64,000 nucleotides of DNA from Cavia porcellus. Lineage: Eukaryota > Chordata > Mammalia > Rodentia > Caviidae. The notes below the pieces were generated by a model that searched no databases, was not told the origin of the DNA, and was given only the letters and a program-made list of their open reading frames with translations. Position numbers and translations under genes: made by a program. The stretch covers positions 11,221,501 to 11,285,500 of the forward strand of contig NW_026947506.1 of assembly GCF_034190915.1 (NCBI RefSeq), written 5' to 3'. Shown piece by piece: positions 48,345 to 63,970 of the stretch (position 1 is its first letter; every line of letters begins with the position of its first letter).

Positions 48345-48715
48345 CCTATTTCTTACTGTTTTAGTCACTTCCTTGTGGCTGGAACAAAATACCAGTATCT
48401 GAAGCCCACTGAGCTTAGCTCAGTGTTTTTGAGGGCTCAGTCCATAGTCATCTGGCTTCAAGGCAGAAACAGGATGAAAGAGGGCCCTGAGAGAAAGAAA
48501 ACTGCTTAATGCATGGCAGGCAGGAAGCATACAGAAAAGAAGGTGCTAGGGACAAGAATACACTCTTCCAAGTCATACTCTCCAGGGACTCACCTCCAAC
48601 TAGGCCTCACCTCTGAGCAGCACATTCAATGACTGGACTCATCTATAGATGAATTCACTGATAAGTATAGCCCCATGATCCAGCCTAGCACCCTCCAAAC
48701 ACATGAAACATTTGG
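48345..48715. repeat. Probable old interspersed repeat
   Basis: GTGGCTGGAACAAAATACC, CACCTCCAACTAGGCCTCAC and CATGATCCAGCC give the same kind of layout as 46655-46965. No coding content. Confidence 0.35.
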
Positions 48716-48724
48716 GAGAGATGT

Positions 48725-50205
48725 TATTTTTTTTCTTTGATTTAAAGAGAAAAAAGGAAGGACATAAAAGAACACAGCAGTAAAAGGATACAAGTAATAC
48801 AGAATTTCAAGAAAAAAATATACAGTAAGAAATCACTAGATAATAGGTTACATATTGTCTTCTTAGAAACAGTTGTCCAAAGTATAAAATTAAAGCACAT
48901 AAAGTGGACATTCATACAGTGATATTAGAGACAGTGCCATTCAATGATCCAACAAAAGCTCAGTAATATGGTTTTCCATCCTACACACTTGAACATACCT
49001 GCAGTTATATCCCGTAGTCTACCTTCCTTTCCTCTCTTTTATTACTCCCACAGTTCTTACTACTTTTTTTGAAGAGAATAAAACCAAACATGATTAAGCA
49101 AAACAGAGTCAGTTAGAACAGAAGGGTGGGCATAGTACATGATGCAAAAATAGAATACCAGGTGATCAAAAGTGGTTACCATTGTGCCTCTTGCTATTTT
49201 TAAATTGAGTTGTCTATATCATCAGGTATAATAGAATTGATCAAAACAGTACAGAACAAGACCAATAAAACCTACAATGGAGACCTTACAGGACTTCAAA
49301 AAAAGATAATAGTCAAACCATAATGGGCATCATAGTATATCTTATTGCCTTCAAAGTGGTTGCCTATACCCTCAAACTTGATACAATAAAACAAAATAGA
49401 ATATAGTATAATCAGACAGAGCAAGATGGGGAGAGCAATACTGGGGTTCAAAAAAATTACTATAATATATCCCGCTATTTTTAAATTTAGTTTTCCCTTA
49501 ATTAAAAAAATGAGAAAAAATAGATTAATTAAAAAAAGGGGAGGGAGATTGAGATGAATAGGACATTGTAACAGAACAACGCAGGTCAGAACCGAACAAT
49601 TTAAGCATCATTGTGTTTCACTACCAGATAATCTAACATAATAGTAGTCACCATATGCCTCTTTTCTTGAATTATTTGAGTATAACTTTGTATGCTATAG
49701 CATCAAGCATATCAAGACAGTGTGAAGCCATTCAAGAGAATGAAAGAATTACAGGGAATTTAGAACCAGCTAATAGAAAATGAACAACGGTTTCTATATT
49801 ATCTCTTTGCCTATAAAAATTTTTGTTTATACTATCATTAGTAGTAAAATATAGTAAGATACAACATGTTAAAACCAGTGTAAACAGATGTACAACAGCT
49901 TGATGGGACTTCAAAACAAGAGGATATTAAATCAGCGCTAGCTTTTATGTTGTGTTGTTTTCTTCAAAATAGCTGTTTGCAGGGCTGGGGATTTAGCTTA
50001 GTGGCATAAGCACCTGCCTTGCAAGCAGGCAGTCGTGAGTTCGATCTCTGGTACCAATAAAAAGGAAAAAGACAAAAAAAATAGCTGTTCATACTATCAC
50101 AGATACTAAAATCAAACAACCCAGGTTAAAACCATTACAATTAATGAGTGAAGACATTATATGGCTTCAAACCAATATGATTGGGAATCATGATTACCAC
50201 ATACT
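48725..50205 (+). repeat. L1 5' UTR monomer array in inverted orientation
   Basis: This is the reverse complement of the 44.0-45.23 kb array: the outer module at 48725-48920 (GATTTAAAGAGAAAAAA), then repeated ACAGAACA/GTACAGAACAAG units. An ID SINE lies at 49983-50081. It abuts, tail to tail, the 3' end of the minus-strand L1 starting at about 50206. Confidence 0.6.
49983..50081 (+). repeat. ID-like SINE in L1 5' UTR
   Basis: Head GGGCTGGGGATTTAGCTTAG; AATAGCTGTT repeats on both sides. Confidence 0.92.
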
Positions 50206-52112
50206 TTTATGTATTCTTATCATTTTTTAAACTAGGGAAATTATTCGGTATTTATACATGTGAGTTTGATTTATTTCACTTATGAGTATGGTCTCAAGCT
50301 GTGTCCATTTATTTATAAATGTCTCAATGTGATCATTCTTTATAGCTGAGTAGTACTCCATTGTATAAAAATACCACAACTTTTTTATCCATTCTTCAGT
50401 TGATGGACACTTAGGTTGTTTCCAAGATCTGGGTATTACATATCATGCTGCTATAAACATGGATGCACATATATCACTGTGGTATGATGCTTTCAGTTCT
50501 TCCGGGAATATGCCTAGAAGTAGTATAGCTGGGTCAAATGGGGCCTTCCAGTCACAGCTTTGTGAGAAATCTCTAGACTGACCTCCACAATGGTTATACT
50601 AGTCTACACTCCCAACAACAGTGCAGGAGAGTTCTACAGCCTCTCCAGCATTTGTTGTTGGTGGTTTTCTTGATCTTGGCCATTCTTTCAGGAGTGAGAT
50701 GAAATCTCAGTGTGGTTTTAATTTACGTTTCTCTAATGACCAATGATGATGAACATTTTTCATATATTTATTTGCCATTTCTTCATCTGAAAATTGTTTA
50801 TTCATCTCAGATACCCACTTTTGGATTGGGTCTTTGAATTTTGGGGGTCTGATTTTTTAAAATTCTTTATATGTTTTAGACAGAAGTCCCTTGTCTGAAG
50901 GGCAGTTCACTAAGATTTTTTTCCCAGTTTGTGGGTTTTCTTTTCACTATGCTGGAGATTTCTTTTGACATGCAGAAACTTTTTAATAAGATGTGATCCC
51001 AGTTATTGACTCTGGGAAGTATTTCCCATGCGGTTTGAGTCCTGTTCATGAATTCTCTACCTACTCCTATGTCTTCAAGGTTTTTACTCAATTTGTCTTC
51101 CAATAAATTTAGTTTTTCTGTTTTAATATTTAGATCTTTGATCCATTTAGATTTTTATTTTAGTACATGGTGATAGGCATGGGTCTCGTTTTAGTTTTTG
51201 GCATATGGAAAGCCAGTTTTTCCAACACCACTTATTAAAGAGACTGTCGTTCTTCCAGTGAACATGTTTGGCCCCTTTATCGAAGATAAGTGGTTGAGTG
51301 TGTTTGTAGTTGTGGTTGTATCTTCTAATCTATTCCACTGATCTTTGGCTCTGTTTTGGTTCCAGTACCATGTTTATTTTACTACGGTTGCTTTGTAGTA
51401 TAACTTCAAGTCAGGGATTGTGATACCTCCTGCCTTGCCTTTGCTGCTTAGAACTATCCTTGCTATTCTAGGTCTCTTCTCACTCCAGATGAATTTTAGG
51501 AGTGATTTCTCGAGTTCTATGAGGTATGTTGATGATTTTTTATTGGGATTGCATTGAATCTGTATAAAAGTTTTGGGAAAATGGCCATTTTCACAATATT
51601 TATTCTTCTATCCATGAGCAAGGGATGCCTTTCCATTTTCTGAGATCATCTTCAATTTCATTTTTCAGTGTATTATAATTTTCCCTGTACAGGTCTTTCC
51701 CTTCTTTCGTGAGAGTAATTCCTCAATATTTCATATCTTTGGTTGCTAGTATGAAGGGTGTGGCTTCTCTTATTTCTCTCTTTGTGACTTTGTTGTTAGT
51801 GTATAGGAATGCTAGTGATTTTTGAGTATTGATTTTATATCCAGTTACATTACTGAATTTATTTATTATATCTAGGAGTCTTTCAATGGAGTTTTGGGGA
51901 TCTTCCATATAGAGTATCATGTCATCTGCAAATAATGATAGCTTAACTTCTTCTTTTCTTATCATTACACATTTTATTTCTCTCTCTTGTCTAATTGCTC
52001 AGTATAGTATTTCCAATACTATATTAAATAGGAGTAGTGATAAGGGACATCCTTGTCTTGTGCCTGATTTTAAAGTAAAGGCCTTTAATTTTTGGCCATT
52101 TAGTATGATATT

Positions 52113-52620
52113 TGAAAGAGTTGCTGGCCCAGACCGGACACTTTAACCAGGAAAAGCCGCAGCCGCTGCCTCCCCCGCCCCTATAGATTTGCCTGTAACC
52201 CTATACCCCCAGCCCTGTAACCCTGGCGCCAAAACGTGTGCCAATGAAATACCTGTACATCCCTAATGCCCCTTGGGGTCCACCCCAGACAGAGGTTACT
52301 TATGGGCCTGACTCCACGTGTTAAAAGAAGAAGAGAAGAAGAAGAAGAAGAAGAAGAAGAAGAAGAAGAAGAAGAAGAAGAAGAAGAAGAAGAAGAAGAA
52401 GAAGAAGAAGGAGAAAGGGAGAGTGTGTTCCAGAGAGAGACCACCAGCCCCGGGTGCAGTGGAGATGCTGCACCCCGGGGGCGGGTGGGGGGGTGTCTCT
52501 CCCCGCATTCCCAAAATAAAGCCACCGCCGCCCACTACTTTCACGGCCGTCCACTCCACTCCTTCCACGGACTTCTTCCTCTCCCTCTTCCCATCCTCCC
52601 CCTTGTTCTCAGACCTAACA
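52113..52620 (+). mobile_element. Solo LTR (508 bp) with GAA tract, inserted in L1
   Basis: Begins TGAAAGAGTTGCTGG and ends GACCTAACA. The 5-bp target duplication ATATT is perfect (52108-52112, 52621-52625), and the host L1 reads continuously without it. AATAAA at about 52515. Same family as the LTR at 37255-37629. Confidence 0.9.
52326..52411 (+). repeat. (GAA)n microsatellite, about 28 units
   Basis: A nearly pure AGA/GAA run inside the solo LTR. Frames through it give poly-Glu, poly-Lys or poly-Ser strings, which are artefacts. Confidence 0.95.
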
Positions 52621-53984
52621 ATATTGGTTGTTGGTTTGTCATAGACGGCCTTTATTATACTGAGGTAAAGACCATCTATTCTAATTTTCTGCAAGGTTCT
52701 TATCATAAATGAATATTGGACCTTATCAAAAGCTTTTTCTGCATCTATAGAAATGATCATGTGATTCTTACTTTTGGCTTTATTGATATGGTGGATTACA
52801 TTTATTGATTTACGTATGTTGAACCATCCCTGCATGCCTGAGATGAATCCCACTTGGTTCATGGTGTATGATCTTCTTGATGATTTGCTGCATCCTATTT
52901 GCCAATATTTTATTGAGGATTTTTGCATCTGTGTTCATTAGGGAGATTGGTCTGTAGTTCTCTTTTTCAGTTGGGTCCTTCTCAGGTTTTGGTACTAGAG
53001 TAATATTTGCTTCCAGGAATGACTTAGGAAGGGATTGCTTCCCTTTCAATTTCATTGAATAGTTTGAGGAGTGTTGGCATTAGGTCTTCTTTGTATTTCT
53101 TGTAGAATTCTGCAGTGAATCCTTCTGGCCCTGGGCTCTTCTTTGTAGGTAAAGATTTAATTACATTTTTATTTCATTAATATAAATTGGTTATTCAGCA
53201 GTTTTACTTCTTTATGATCTAGCTTTGGTACTTCGTATGCTTCTAGGAATCTGTCTATTTCCTCTGTGTTATCAAACCTTTGAGAGTAGAGGTTTTCAAA
53301 ATAGGTGTTGATGATCTTCTGTATTTCTATAGAGTCTGTAGTGATTTCACCTGTTTCATTTCTTATTGCATGGATTTGAGCTTTTTCTTCCCTTTTTAAA
53401 ATAAGGTTGGCTAGGGGTTTGTCAATTTTATTTATTATTTCAAAGAACCAACTCTTTGATTCATTGATTTTTTGGATTGTTTTTTAGTCTCGATTGCATT
53501 GATTTCTGCTCTGATTTTTATAATTTCCTCTCTTCTTTTGGCTTTGGGCTTGACTTGCTCTTCTTTTTCTAGATGTTTGAGGTGTAACATCAGGTTATTT
53601 ATTTGTATTCGTTCTGTTTTCCTGATGTGTGAACTCAGTGCAATAAATTTACGTTTGAGGACAGCTGAGAGATGTTAGATCTACACCATAACACAGACTG
53701 TAGAGAGAAGAGGGCAGCATACTTCAAAAGGTTGAAGATAAGAAGAGAGCCATCAGGGACAGCCATGCTTAGCTGGAGGGCAGGGAGAAGAAAGAGTGAA
53801 GGACTTTGAAAGCAAAAGCCTTTGTGTTTCTGGGTGGGGGAGTGACATTGGAGGGATTTTAAAAAGCATGCTTACCTGAAGTAGTTACTGTGGCATACTT
53901 AAAAGTCCAAATTAAAAGAAAACGAAGTTAAAATACAAATTGAGAAAATGTATTTAACAATTATAAGACTCAGTATTCACATTT

Positions 53985-54290
53985 TAAAAATATTTTTTAT
54001 TATTTTGAAGGCAGTAAAATACAACAGAACAAGACAGAACAAAGCCAATTTAGACAGTCTAGTGAAAATGGTACAGAACTTCACAGCAGGTTACCAGAAT
54101 AACGGTAATAGTTACCACAGTATACCTTGTTATCTTCACAATAGTTGTTCTTTCAGTCAGGTATAGCAAAATAAAACAAAAATACAGAACATTACAGAAC
54201 TTATCAAAACAATATTGAATAGAGCAATACCATTAATCAGAATAAAGCAAAACAGTAGTAAAAATATTTGCCTTCAAAGAGTTGGTAGAA
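53985..54290 (+). repeat. Short L1 5' UTR monomer fragment
   Basis: Contains AACAGAACAAGACAGAAC, GGTACAGAACTTC and GTTACCACAGTATACC, matching the units at 48.9-49.4 kb in the same orientation. Confidence 0.5.
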
Positions 54291-54299
54291 AGAAATCCC

Positions 54300-54540
54300 C
54301 CTTATTTGCTATATTGCATATGGTCCACCTCTCAATAGATGCTTAGATCTCTGGCTCCCATTTGCTAATGGGGAGGGGGAGATGTTTGATTCTCAGCCCC
54401 TACGCCGGTAGGCTCACTACCACTTACCAGGGGATTACCAACGCCCTAAGTTTACCAGCACCCTAAATTCCAACATGGCGCGGATCTTAGGCGATGCTGG
54501 TGCGGCAGCAGCCCATGTATTCACATTCTTGATAAACCGC
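54300..54540. other. CpG-bearing block of unknown nature
   Basis: Contains CCAACATGGCGCGGATCTTA and a GATAAACCGCTGTTACA end. It could be part of an LTR or L1 5' sequence. Not identified. Confidence 0.25.
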
Positions 54541-54792
54541 TGTTACAAATTAGTTGAAATATGAATATCATTATGTAATAAAAATAGGTAAGTAATGCCT
54601 ATTGTGCTGTAACCAACCAGAAGTTTACCAGAATAAACTGGGCAAAGACATAGCTCAAAAAATTACTCCTAATTCAAAAGGAATCTGAAAGTCTGGTCTC
54701 AAAGGGTACTTTTGCCAAGGACTCCTAAGTTTAACTGGATCATTCAGGGCATTGTGGAAAACAGTTTCTATCAGTTAGAAACTAGAAATGAT

Positions 54793-54903
54793 GGGCCAGG
54801 GATATAGCTCAGCAGTACAGTGCCTGCCTGGCCAGCGCAAGATCGTGAGTTTGATTCCCAGTACCAAAAAAAAAAAAAAAAAAAAAAAAAGAAAAAGAAA
54901 AAG
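54793..54903 (+). repeat. ID-like SINE with long A tail
   Basis: Head GGGCCAGGGATATAGCTCAG, then a tail of more than 20 A followed by GAAAAAG units. Confidence 0.9.
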
Positions 54904-55000
54904 AAAAAAAAGAAATTAGTAATGACTAGCAAAGGTTCAACAGGTTAATATCGAGATGGGAAGATAGTCCAAAAGAACATCTTTAGAAACAGTGACATCT

Positions 55001-55158
55001 GCTGGGCGCGTCAGTGCACACCTGTAATCCCAGCACACAGAGGCAGAGGCAGAATTGCCTTGAGGCCAGCCTGGACTGTATAGTGATTTTAAAGCCAGCC
55101 CAGTTACAGAGCAAGACCCTATCTCAAAAAACAAACAAACAAACAAACAAACAAAAAC
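55001..55158 (+). repeat. B1 SINE with (AAAC)n tail
   Basis: GCTGGGCGCGTCAGTGCACA to CTCAAAAAACAAACAAACA. Confidence 0.88.
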
Positions 55159-55533
55159 AAAGCAAAACATTGCTAATCTAGGCAGACTGCAAATGTTGGT
55201 TCTGGCTTAGCTTGTTTCTTTCATGGCAATACCAGCTTCCTTCATTGCCAAAACCCCAGTCTTCATGTTTTGCCCCTTTTCTTGGCACTGGAGATCAACC
55301 CGAAGGTATTGTGCGTGCCAAGCAAGTGCTGTAGGAAAATGAACTACACTAGAATGCACACTGCAGAGAAATGGACTTCAAGTCAGCAAACAGGCAGGCA
55401 TACAACAGGATACCCCACAGGAGATCTGGGCCCCATTTGCTACAATATCCAAAATACCCAGTTTTCAATAATAACAAATTACAAGAACAAAAAAAGAGAA
55501 AAGTGTGACCATACACACAAAAAGTAAGGCATA

Positions 55534-55640
55534 GGGGCTGGAGATTTAGCTCAGTGGCATAAGCGCCTGCCTTGCAAGCAGGCAGTCATGAGTTCGATCC
55601 CTGGTACCAATAAAAAGGAAAAAGACAAAAAAAAAAAAAA
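55534..55640 (+). repeat. ID-like SINE
   Basis: Head GGGGCTGGAGATTTAGCTCA; AAAGTAAGGCATA is duplicated. Confidence 0.92.
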
Positions 55641-55829
55641 AAGTAAGGCATAGAAACCTCCTCTGAGGGCATAGGTGTTGCATTTCCCTAAAACTAAAGA
55701 AATTTAAAGAAAGAAAAGGTTTCTTTCATTGTTTGGAAGCACTACATTTACTATACTGTATTTTAAAAATACTCTCGAAGCATCTCACTTTCAAGAAGTC
55801 CTTACTACACTACTTTAAATGAAGCATGT

Positions 55830-56205
55830 GCCAGCTAATCTTGTTAACATGACTGGATGAAGAGAATCCTAGAGAGGCGATTTGATCATGGAAGAGCTAT
55901 ATTCATCAGTGGACTAACCCACTGATGTTCAGCTAAATATGCCATTAAGACCTGGAACCTGGCTGTAGGAGGTAGGTCACTGGGGGTGTTCCTTTGGAGG
56001 ACATTTCTCTTTGATGCTCTTCCCCTATGTTCTGCTTCACAGGTGTCATGACATGACATGAGTTTTTTTTTTTTCCCCACAACCTCTTCTGAGATGTTTC
56101 TCTAGAGTTGACCAACCATGGACTGAACCTTCTGAAACTGTAAGTCAAATAAACCTTTAATGGTTCTCAGGTATTTTATCCTATCAACAGAAAGATGACC
56201 AATTC
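55830..56205 (+). mobile_element. MaLR-type LTR
   Basis: GGAGGTAGGTCACTGGGGGT, CTTCTGAAACTGTAAGTCAA and AATAAACC with CAGGTATTTTATCC mark a second MaLR-like LTR. Confidence 0.6.
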
Positions 56206-56569
56206 CGAGCAATACTATACATATTTGTAAGGTCGTTCTTGGGTTTAAAACTTATGCTAATTTAGGTGTTCTGATTTCAGATGAAGTCAGTGCTTTTGTA
56301 AAGTATGCAATTCAGTAACAATGAGAAAAATACATTAACATGTTGAGATTTTTAAATGAAATTGTTAATCTTCCTATGAAAAGGCTCTCTTTATTCAACC
56401 AACTTTATCACTTTAATACGGAGAGCATACAAAATTTATGTTCTATTATGTTCTCGTACCTATTTCCTACCACTTTCTTGTGTCAAGGGATTCTGTCCTC
56501 ACACCTATTTTTCCTGACAGATTCACTGAGGGTGTCAGATACTGGGTCTGTATGAGCCAGCGAATTTGT

Positions 56570-57240
56570 CTATCTAAACACGACTTGTAGCTTTCCTCGC
56601 CCGACAGCTCGCTCCGTGTCTAAATGGCACGCCGGACCCCTGCACAAGTCCCCGGCAGCCTTAATCCTGCGAACTGCGGATCTGGGTCACTCGCGGTGGC
56701 AAATTGGCAAACACCTGGGCGCCAATCCAGACGGTGGGGCGCGGGGCCTCACGGGAAAGTAAGTTTTTGTGCCGGTGGCTAAGTCGGCGCGGTTCTGCGC
56801 ATGCTTGGTGCAGCGTCCCCGCCTTCTTGTTTTCCACGGGCCTCAGATGGATGGGAGGCAGTCCCAGGCTGCCCAGCTGCAGCTCCTCCGGGCCCTGGAA
56901 CACGACCCGTGATCGACGGGTGAGTTCCAAAGAGCTAGGCGAGGGGCCCGTGTCCCAAAATGGGGAAAGGCCCACGGGCCCCTGGACGGCAGCGTCTGTC
57001 AGGATGTGACGGCGGTCAGCACTAGGTCCAGCCCTAGAACCGAGCGGACGGCGCTCTTTCCTCTAGGCAGGTCGGTGGGGCCGCGGGAGGAGCGAGTGTG
57101 CGCATGCGCCAACCTGTTACCCAGCGGAGATAGCGCAAGCTCGCGAGCCCCTTACTCGGGAGGGGCGGTACTTGTGGGAGGCGCGTGCGCAGTGGGCTTC
57201 CGCCCGCCCTGCCTAGACATCTCAAACCGTGATTGCCCTA
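56570..57240 (+). promoter_or_regulatory. CpG-island promoter and exon 1 of ZNF33A/B-like gene
   Basis: A GC- and CpG-rich block. A plus-strand donor CGACGG|GTGAGT at 56919/56920 gives a likely noncoding exon 1 (start about 56.6-56.8 kb). Open frames over the island on both strands are composition-driven. The next exon candidates are at 57696 and 57896. Confidence 0.75.
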
Positions 57241-57695
57241 GCACTCCTCAGGTAGCTTGAAGAATATCTGTTCTTATTTGGTAGAAGAAAAAATTAGTTT
57301 TGATGGCCAGTGACTTTTTCAGAATCTGTTAGTGGTGGTCTGACCCCTTGACTCTTAAGCCTGTATTGGTTTTACATGTGTCAAAAGAACGTTTCTTATG
57401 AAGCACACTTTTCAGAAATACCACGATGTAAAGACGCAAAAACTGGTTTTTCTTGAAGGACTACTTTGTGTATGTGTGCATTCACTAACCGACGACAAAG
57501 TAATATTAGTGAGAAAAATGATCGTTAGCCCTGATTTTTTTTCAACAACAGTTTTAGTGACTTAGGAATTTTCTACACTGGGAGCATTGTCAACTTGTTC
57601 CTTCATTAGAAAGTATTGATAACTGGCGACCAGTATTTTGTTATATATACGTATTTGTGAGCATCAAGGGAGATGTAAGCTTTTAAAATCCTTAG

Positions 57696-57757
57696 GATGC
57701 ACATATTCACAAAATCTTGTACTCCAGAGCACCATGATTCTATTAGAGCTGTATCAG
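57696..57757 (+). other. Candidate alternative start exon of ZNF33A/B-like gene
   Basis: A 62-bp stretch bounded by acceptor AAATCCTTAG and a strong donor CAG|GTGAGT. It contains ATG at 57734 in good context (CACCATGA) and eight codons (MILLELYQ) ending in phase 0, so it could splice straight to KRAB A. It may instead be a 5' UTR exon or unused. No transcript evidence is available to me. Confidence 0.4.
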
Positions 57758-57895
57758 GTGAGTTTTCACCGTTCTCCCTAATCGTCCTGAAGTGTGATAG
57801 GACAGGGACACAGAGAACTCTTCTTCTTAGGGAGTATGTGTGTCTGCTATGCAAGACAAATCGTTCATCTCCCTATCTTTCTTCTTCCAACCCAG

Positions 57896-57939
57896 TGATA
57901 GCTTAAGAATTGCCTACATCCTTCGAAGATTAGCACAAA

Positions 57940-57948
<9 letters not shown>
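57896..57948 (+). CDS. ZNF33A: Start-codon exon of ZNF33A/B-like gene
   Basis: A strong polypyrimidine acceptor (CTTTCTTCTTCCAACCCAG) precedes a 53-bp exon. It holds ATG AGC AAG at 57940-57948, directly before donor GTAAGT. It joins KRAB A in phase 0. Human ZNF33A begins MNK, as I remember. Confidence 0.8.
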
Positions 57949-62247
<4,299 letters not shown>

Positions 62248-62762
62248 GTGAGTTAGTCTGTGCTGCACATAACATCAGGCGGGTCTCTACCTGTAATTCA
62301 TTCAGGAGCTGGCTACCCTGAAATATTTGTTCCAGAGTATCTCCTTGGATAACCTAACCTTTACTGATTTCTAAACCCATCCGTCTAATGCCATTGTCCA
62401 GTATTTTGGGGTTCACTTAGAGTATTTCCTAATTTCAGACCTGCCAGTAATCCAAGCTTTGCTCTTGCTTTTCCTGGCTACTCCATGTTTCTCAGAGCCA
62501 TTTCGGTTTCCTGCTTTACCTCCGTTGTCCTCTCCTCTTTCTGTTGTCAGACATTCTTTGATAACACTCATTTGATGCGTGTGTCTTGCAGTGGAAGTAC
62601 TTAAGGTAGTTGTTTAAAAAGTGCAGAGAGGTAAAGGCATCTAAATAGATTTACTTTGCATTTCTTACAAAATTTTAGGGAGCTGGAGTAAGTTATACAT
62701 GTACTTTTCTTTCTTCTGGTACTGAGGATAGAATCCAGGGCCTTTGCACTGAGCTACAATTC

Positions 62763-62882
62763 TTTGTTTTGAACAGGGTCACAGTAAGTGACTCAGTTTC
62801 CCAGGCTGGGCCCAAACTGTTGATTCTCTAGTTTCAGCCTTGTAGAGGGCTGGGATTACTGGTGTGTGCCACCACACTCTGC
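62763..62882 (-). repeat. B1-like SINE, degraded
   Basis: GGGCTGGGATTACTGGTGTG and CCACCACACTCTGC. Confidence 0.7.
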
Positions 62883-63128
62883 TGCACGGGTACATTTGGA
62901 TACATAAAACACTTACTGAGAAGCCCCTAGAAAATGTATACTCAGAAACACATAAATGCATTAACAGATTATAAAAAAATTTAAGAAACCAGTAGGCAAA
63001 ATAAAAACAGGAACAGAAAACTGAGCAATATGTATGTTAAATGTAAACGATTAAAATATATCAGGTAAAATACTTACTGGCATGGTAGATAAAACAGAAA
63101 AAACATGATCATAAAATATATTATTGAA

Positions 63129-63250
63129 GCTGGGTGTGGTGGTACATGCCTGTAACATCAGCACTCTGGGAGGCTGAGGCAGGAGAATCACAAGTTCAAG
63201 CCCAGCCTGTGCAACTTAGTGGCTTGTTTAGTGAGACCCTCTCTCAATAA
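63129..63250 (+). repeat. B1 SINE
   Basis: AGCTGGGTGTGGTGGTACAT to GAGACCCTCTCTCAATA. Confidence 0.85.
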
Positions 63251-63339
63251 TATAAAGAAAAATGCCTGGGGGTACAGCTCAGTGCAAAAGACTTGGGTTT
63301 AATCCCCAGTCCTCAGAAGAAATTTTTTATGGATAGGAA

Positions 63340-63970
63340 ACTCGTAACATAGTTACCAACATAGTTTGATAAAGACTAAGATAATACAGAGTATGAATGA
63401 TTCTATTAATATCAGATAAAGTGGACTCCATAGCAATGAAAATTATTTGATGAAAGGTTAATATAAAAAGGATCAATCCAACGTATGTACAATGATTCTA
63501 AATGTCTTAGCAACAGAATCCCAAAGTTTAAAACTGGCTGATCTGGGGCTGGGGGTTTAGCTCAGCGGCATAAGCACCTGCCTTGCAAGCAGGCGGTCGT
63601 GAGTTCGATCCCCGGTACCGATAAAAATGAAAAAGACAAAAAAAAAATAGAAAAAAAAAAAACTGGCTGATCTGAAAAAGGAAATAAATTGTTAATGATA
63701 GCTGGAGAATTCATCACACAGAATCATTAGACATTAAATTAATAGCAGTTTTAGAAGAATAGGGCAGCACCACACCATAACCCAGTGGATCGAAGCAGCC
63801 TCTATGGAAAAGTGCCCACAGTAACAAAAGAAGACTACTATACTTTTTTTCTCAAGTGCTCATGAAAATTTGAAAACTAGGCTAGATTCTGCCCTATAAG
63901 GTTGTTATTATAGACTTTAAAAGAATTGGGAACCTAAATACAAGAAGCAAACCGCAAATATATTAGTTTT
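63340..63970 (+). mobile_element. Old L1 fragment near right edge
   Basis: AAAGTGGACTCCATAGCAAT and AAGTGCTCATGAAAATTTG resemble L1 ORF2 sense text. An ID SINE is inserted at 63545. Confidence 0.45.
63545..63658 (+). repeat. ID-like SINE, near-consensus copy
   Basis: Closest to a source sequence: A box TTTAGCTCAGCGGCATAAGC, B box GAGTTCGATCCCCGG. AAACTGGCTGATCT is perfectly duplicated. Probably the youngest copy here. Confidence 0.93.

Larger units (their letters stand above)
50206..53668 (-). mobile_element. Second L1 (ORF2 part), split by a solo LTR
   Basis: The minus strand carries ORF2 sequence parallel to 39.3-41.8 kb, with RT blocks 51723-51965 ([18 protein letters not shown]) and 52810-53055 ([19 protein letters not shown]). 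The solo LTR at 52113-52620 interrupts it. The 5' part is truncated near 53668. Inactive. Confidence 0.85.

Noticed and set aside
52266..52928. Frames with long poly-Glu, poly-Ser or poly-Phe runs
   Set aside because: Created by the GAA microsatellite inside a solo LTR and by fusion with broken L1 ORF2 text.
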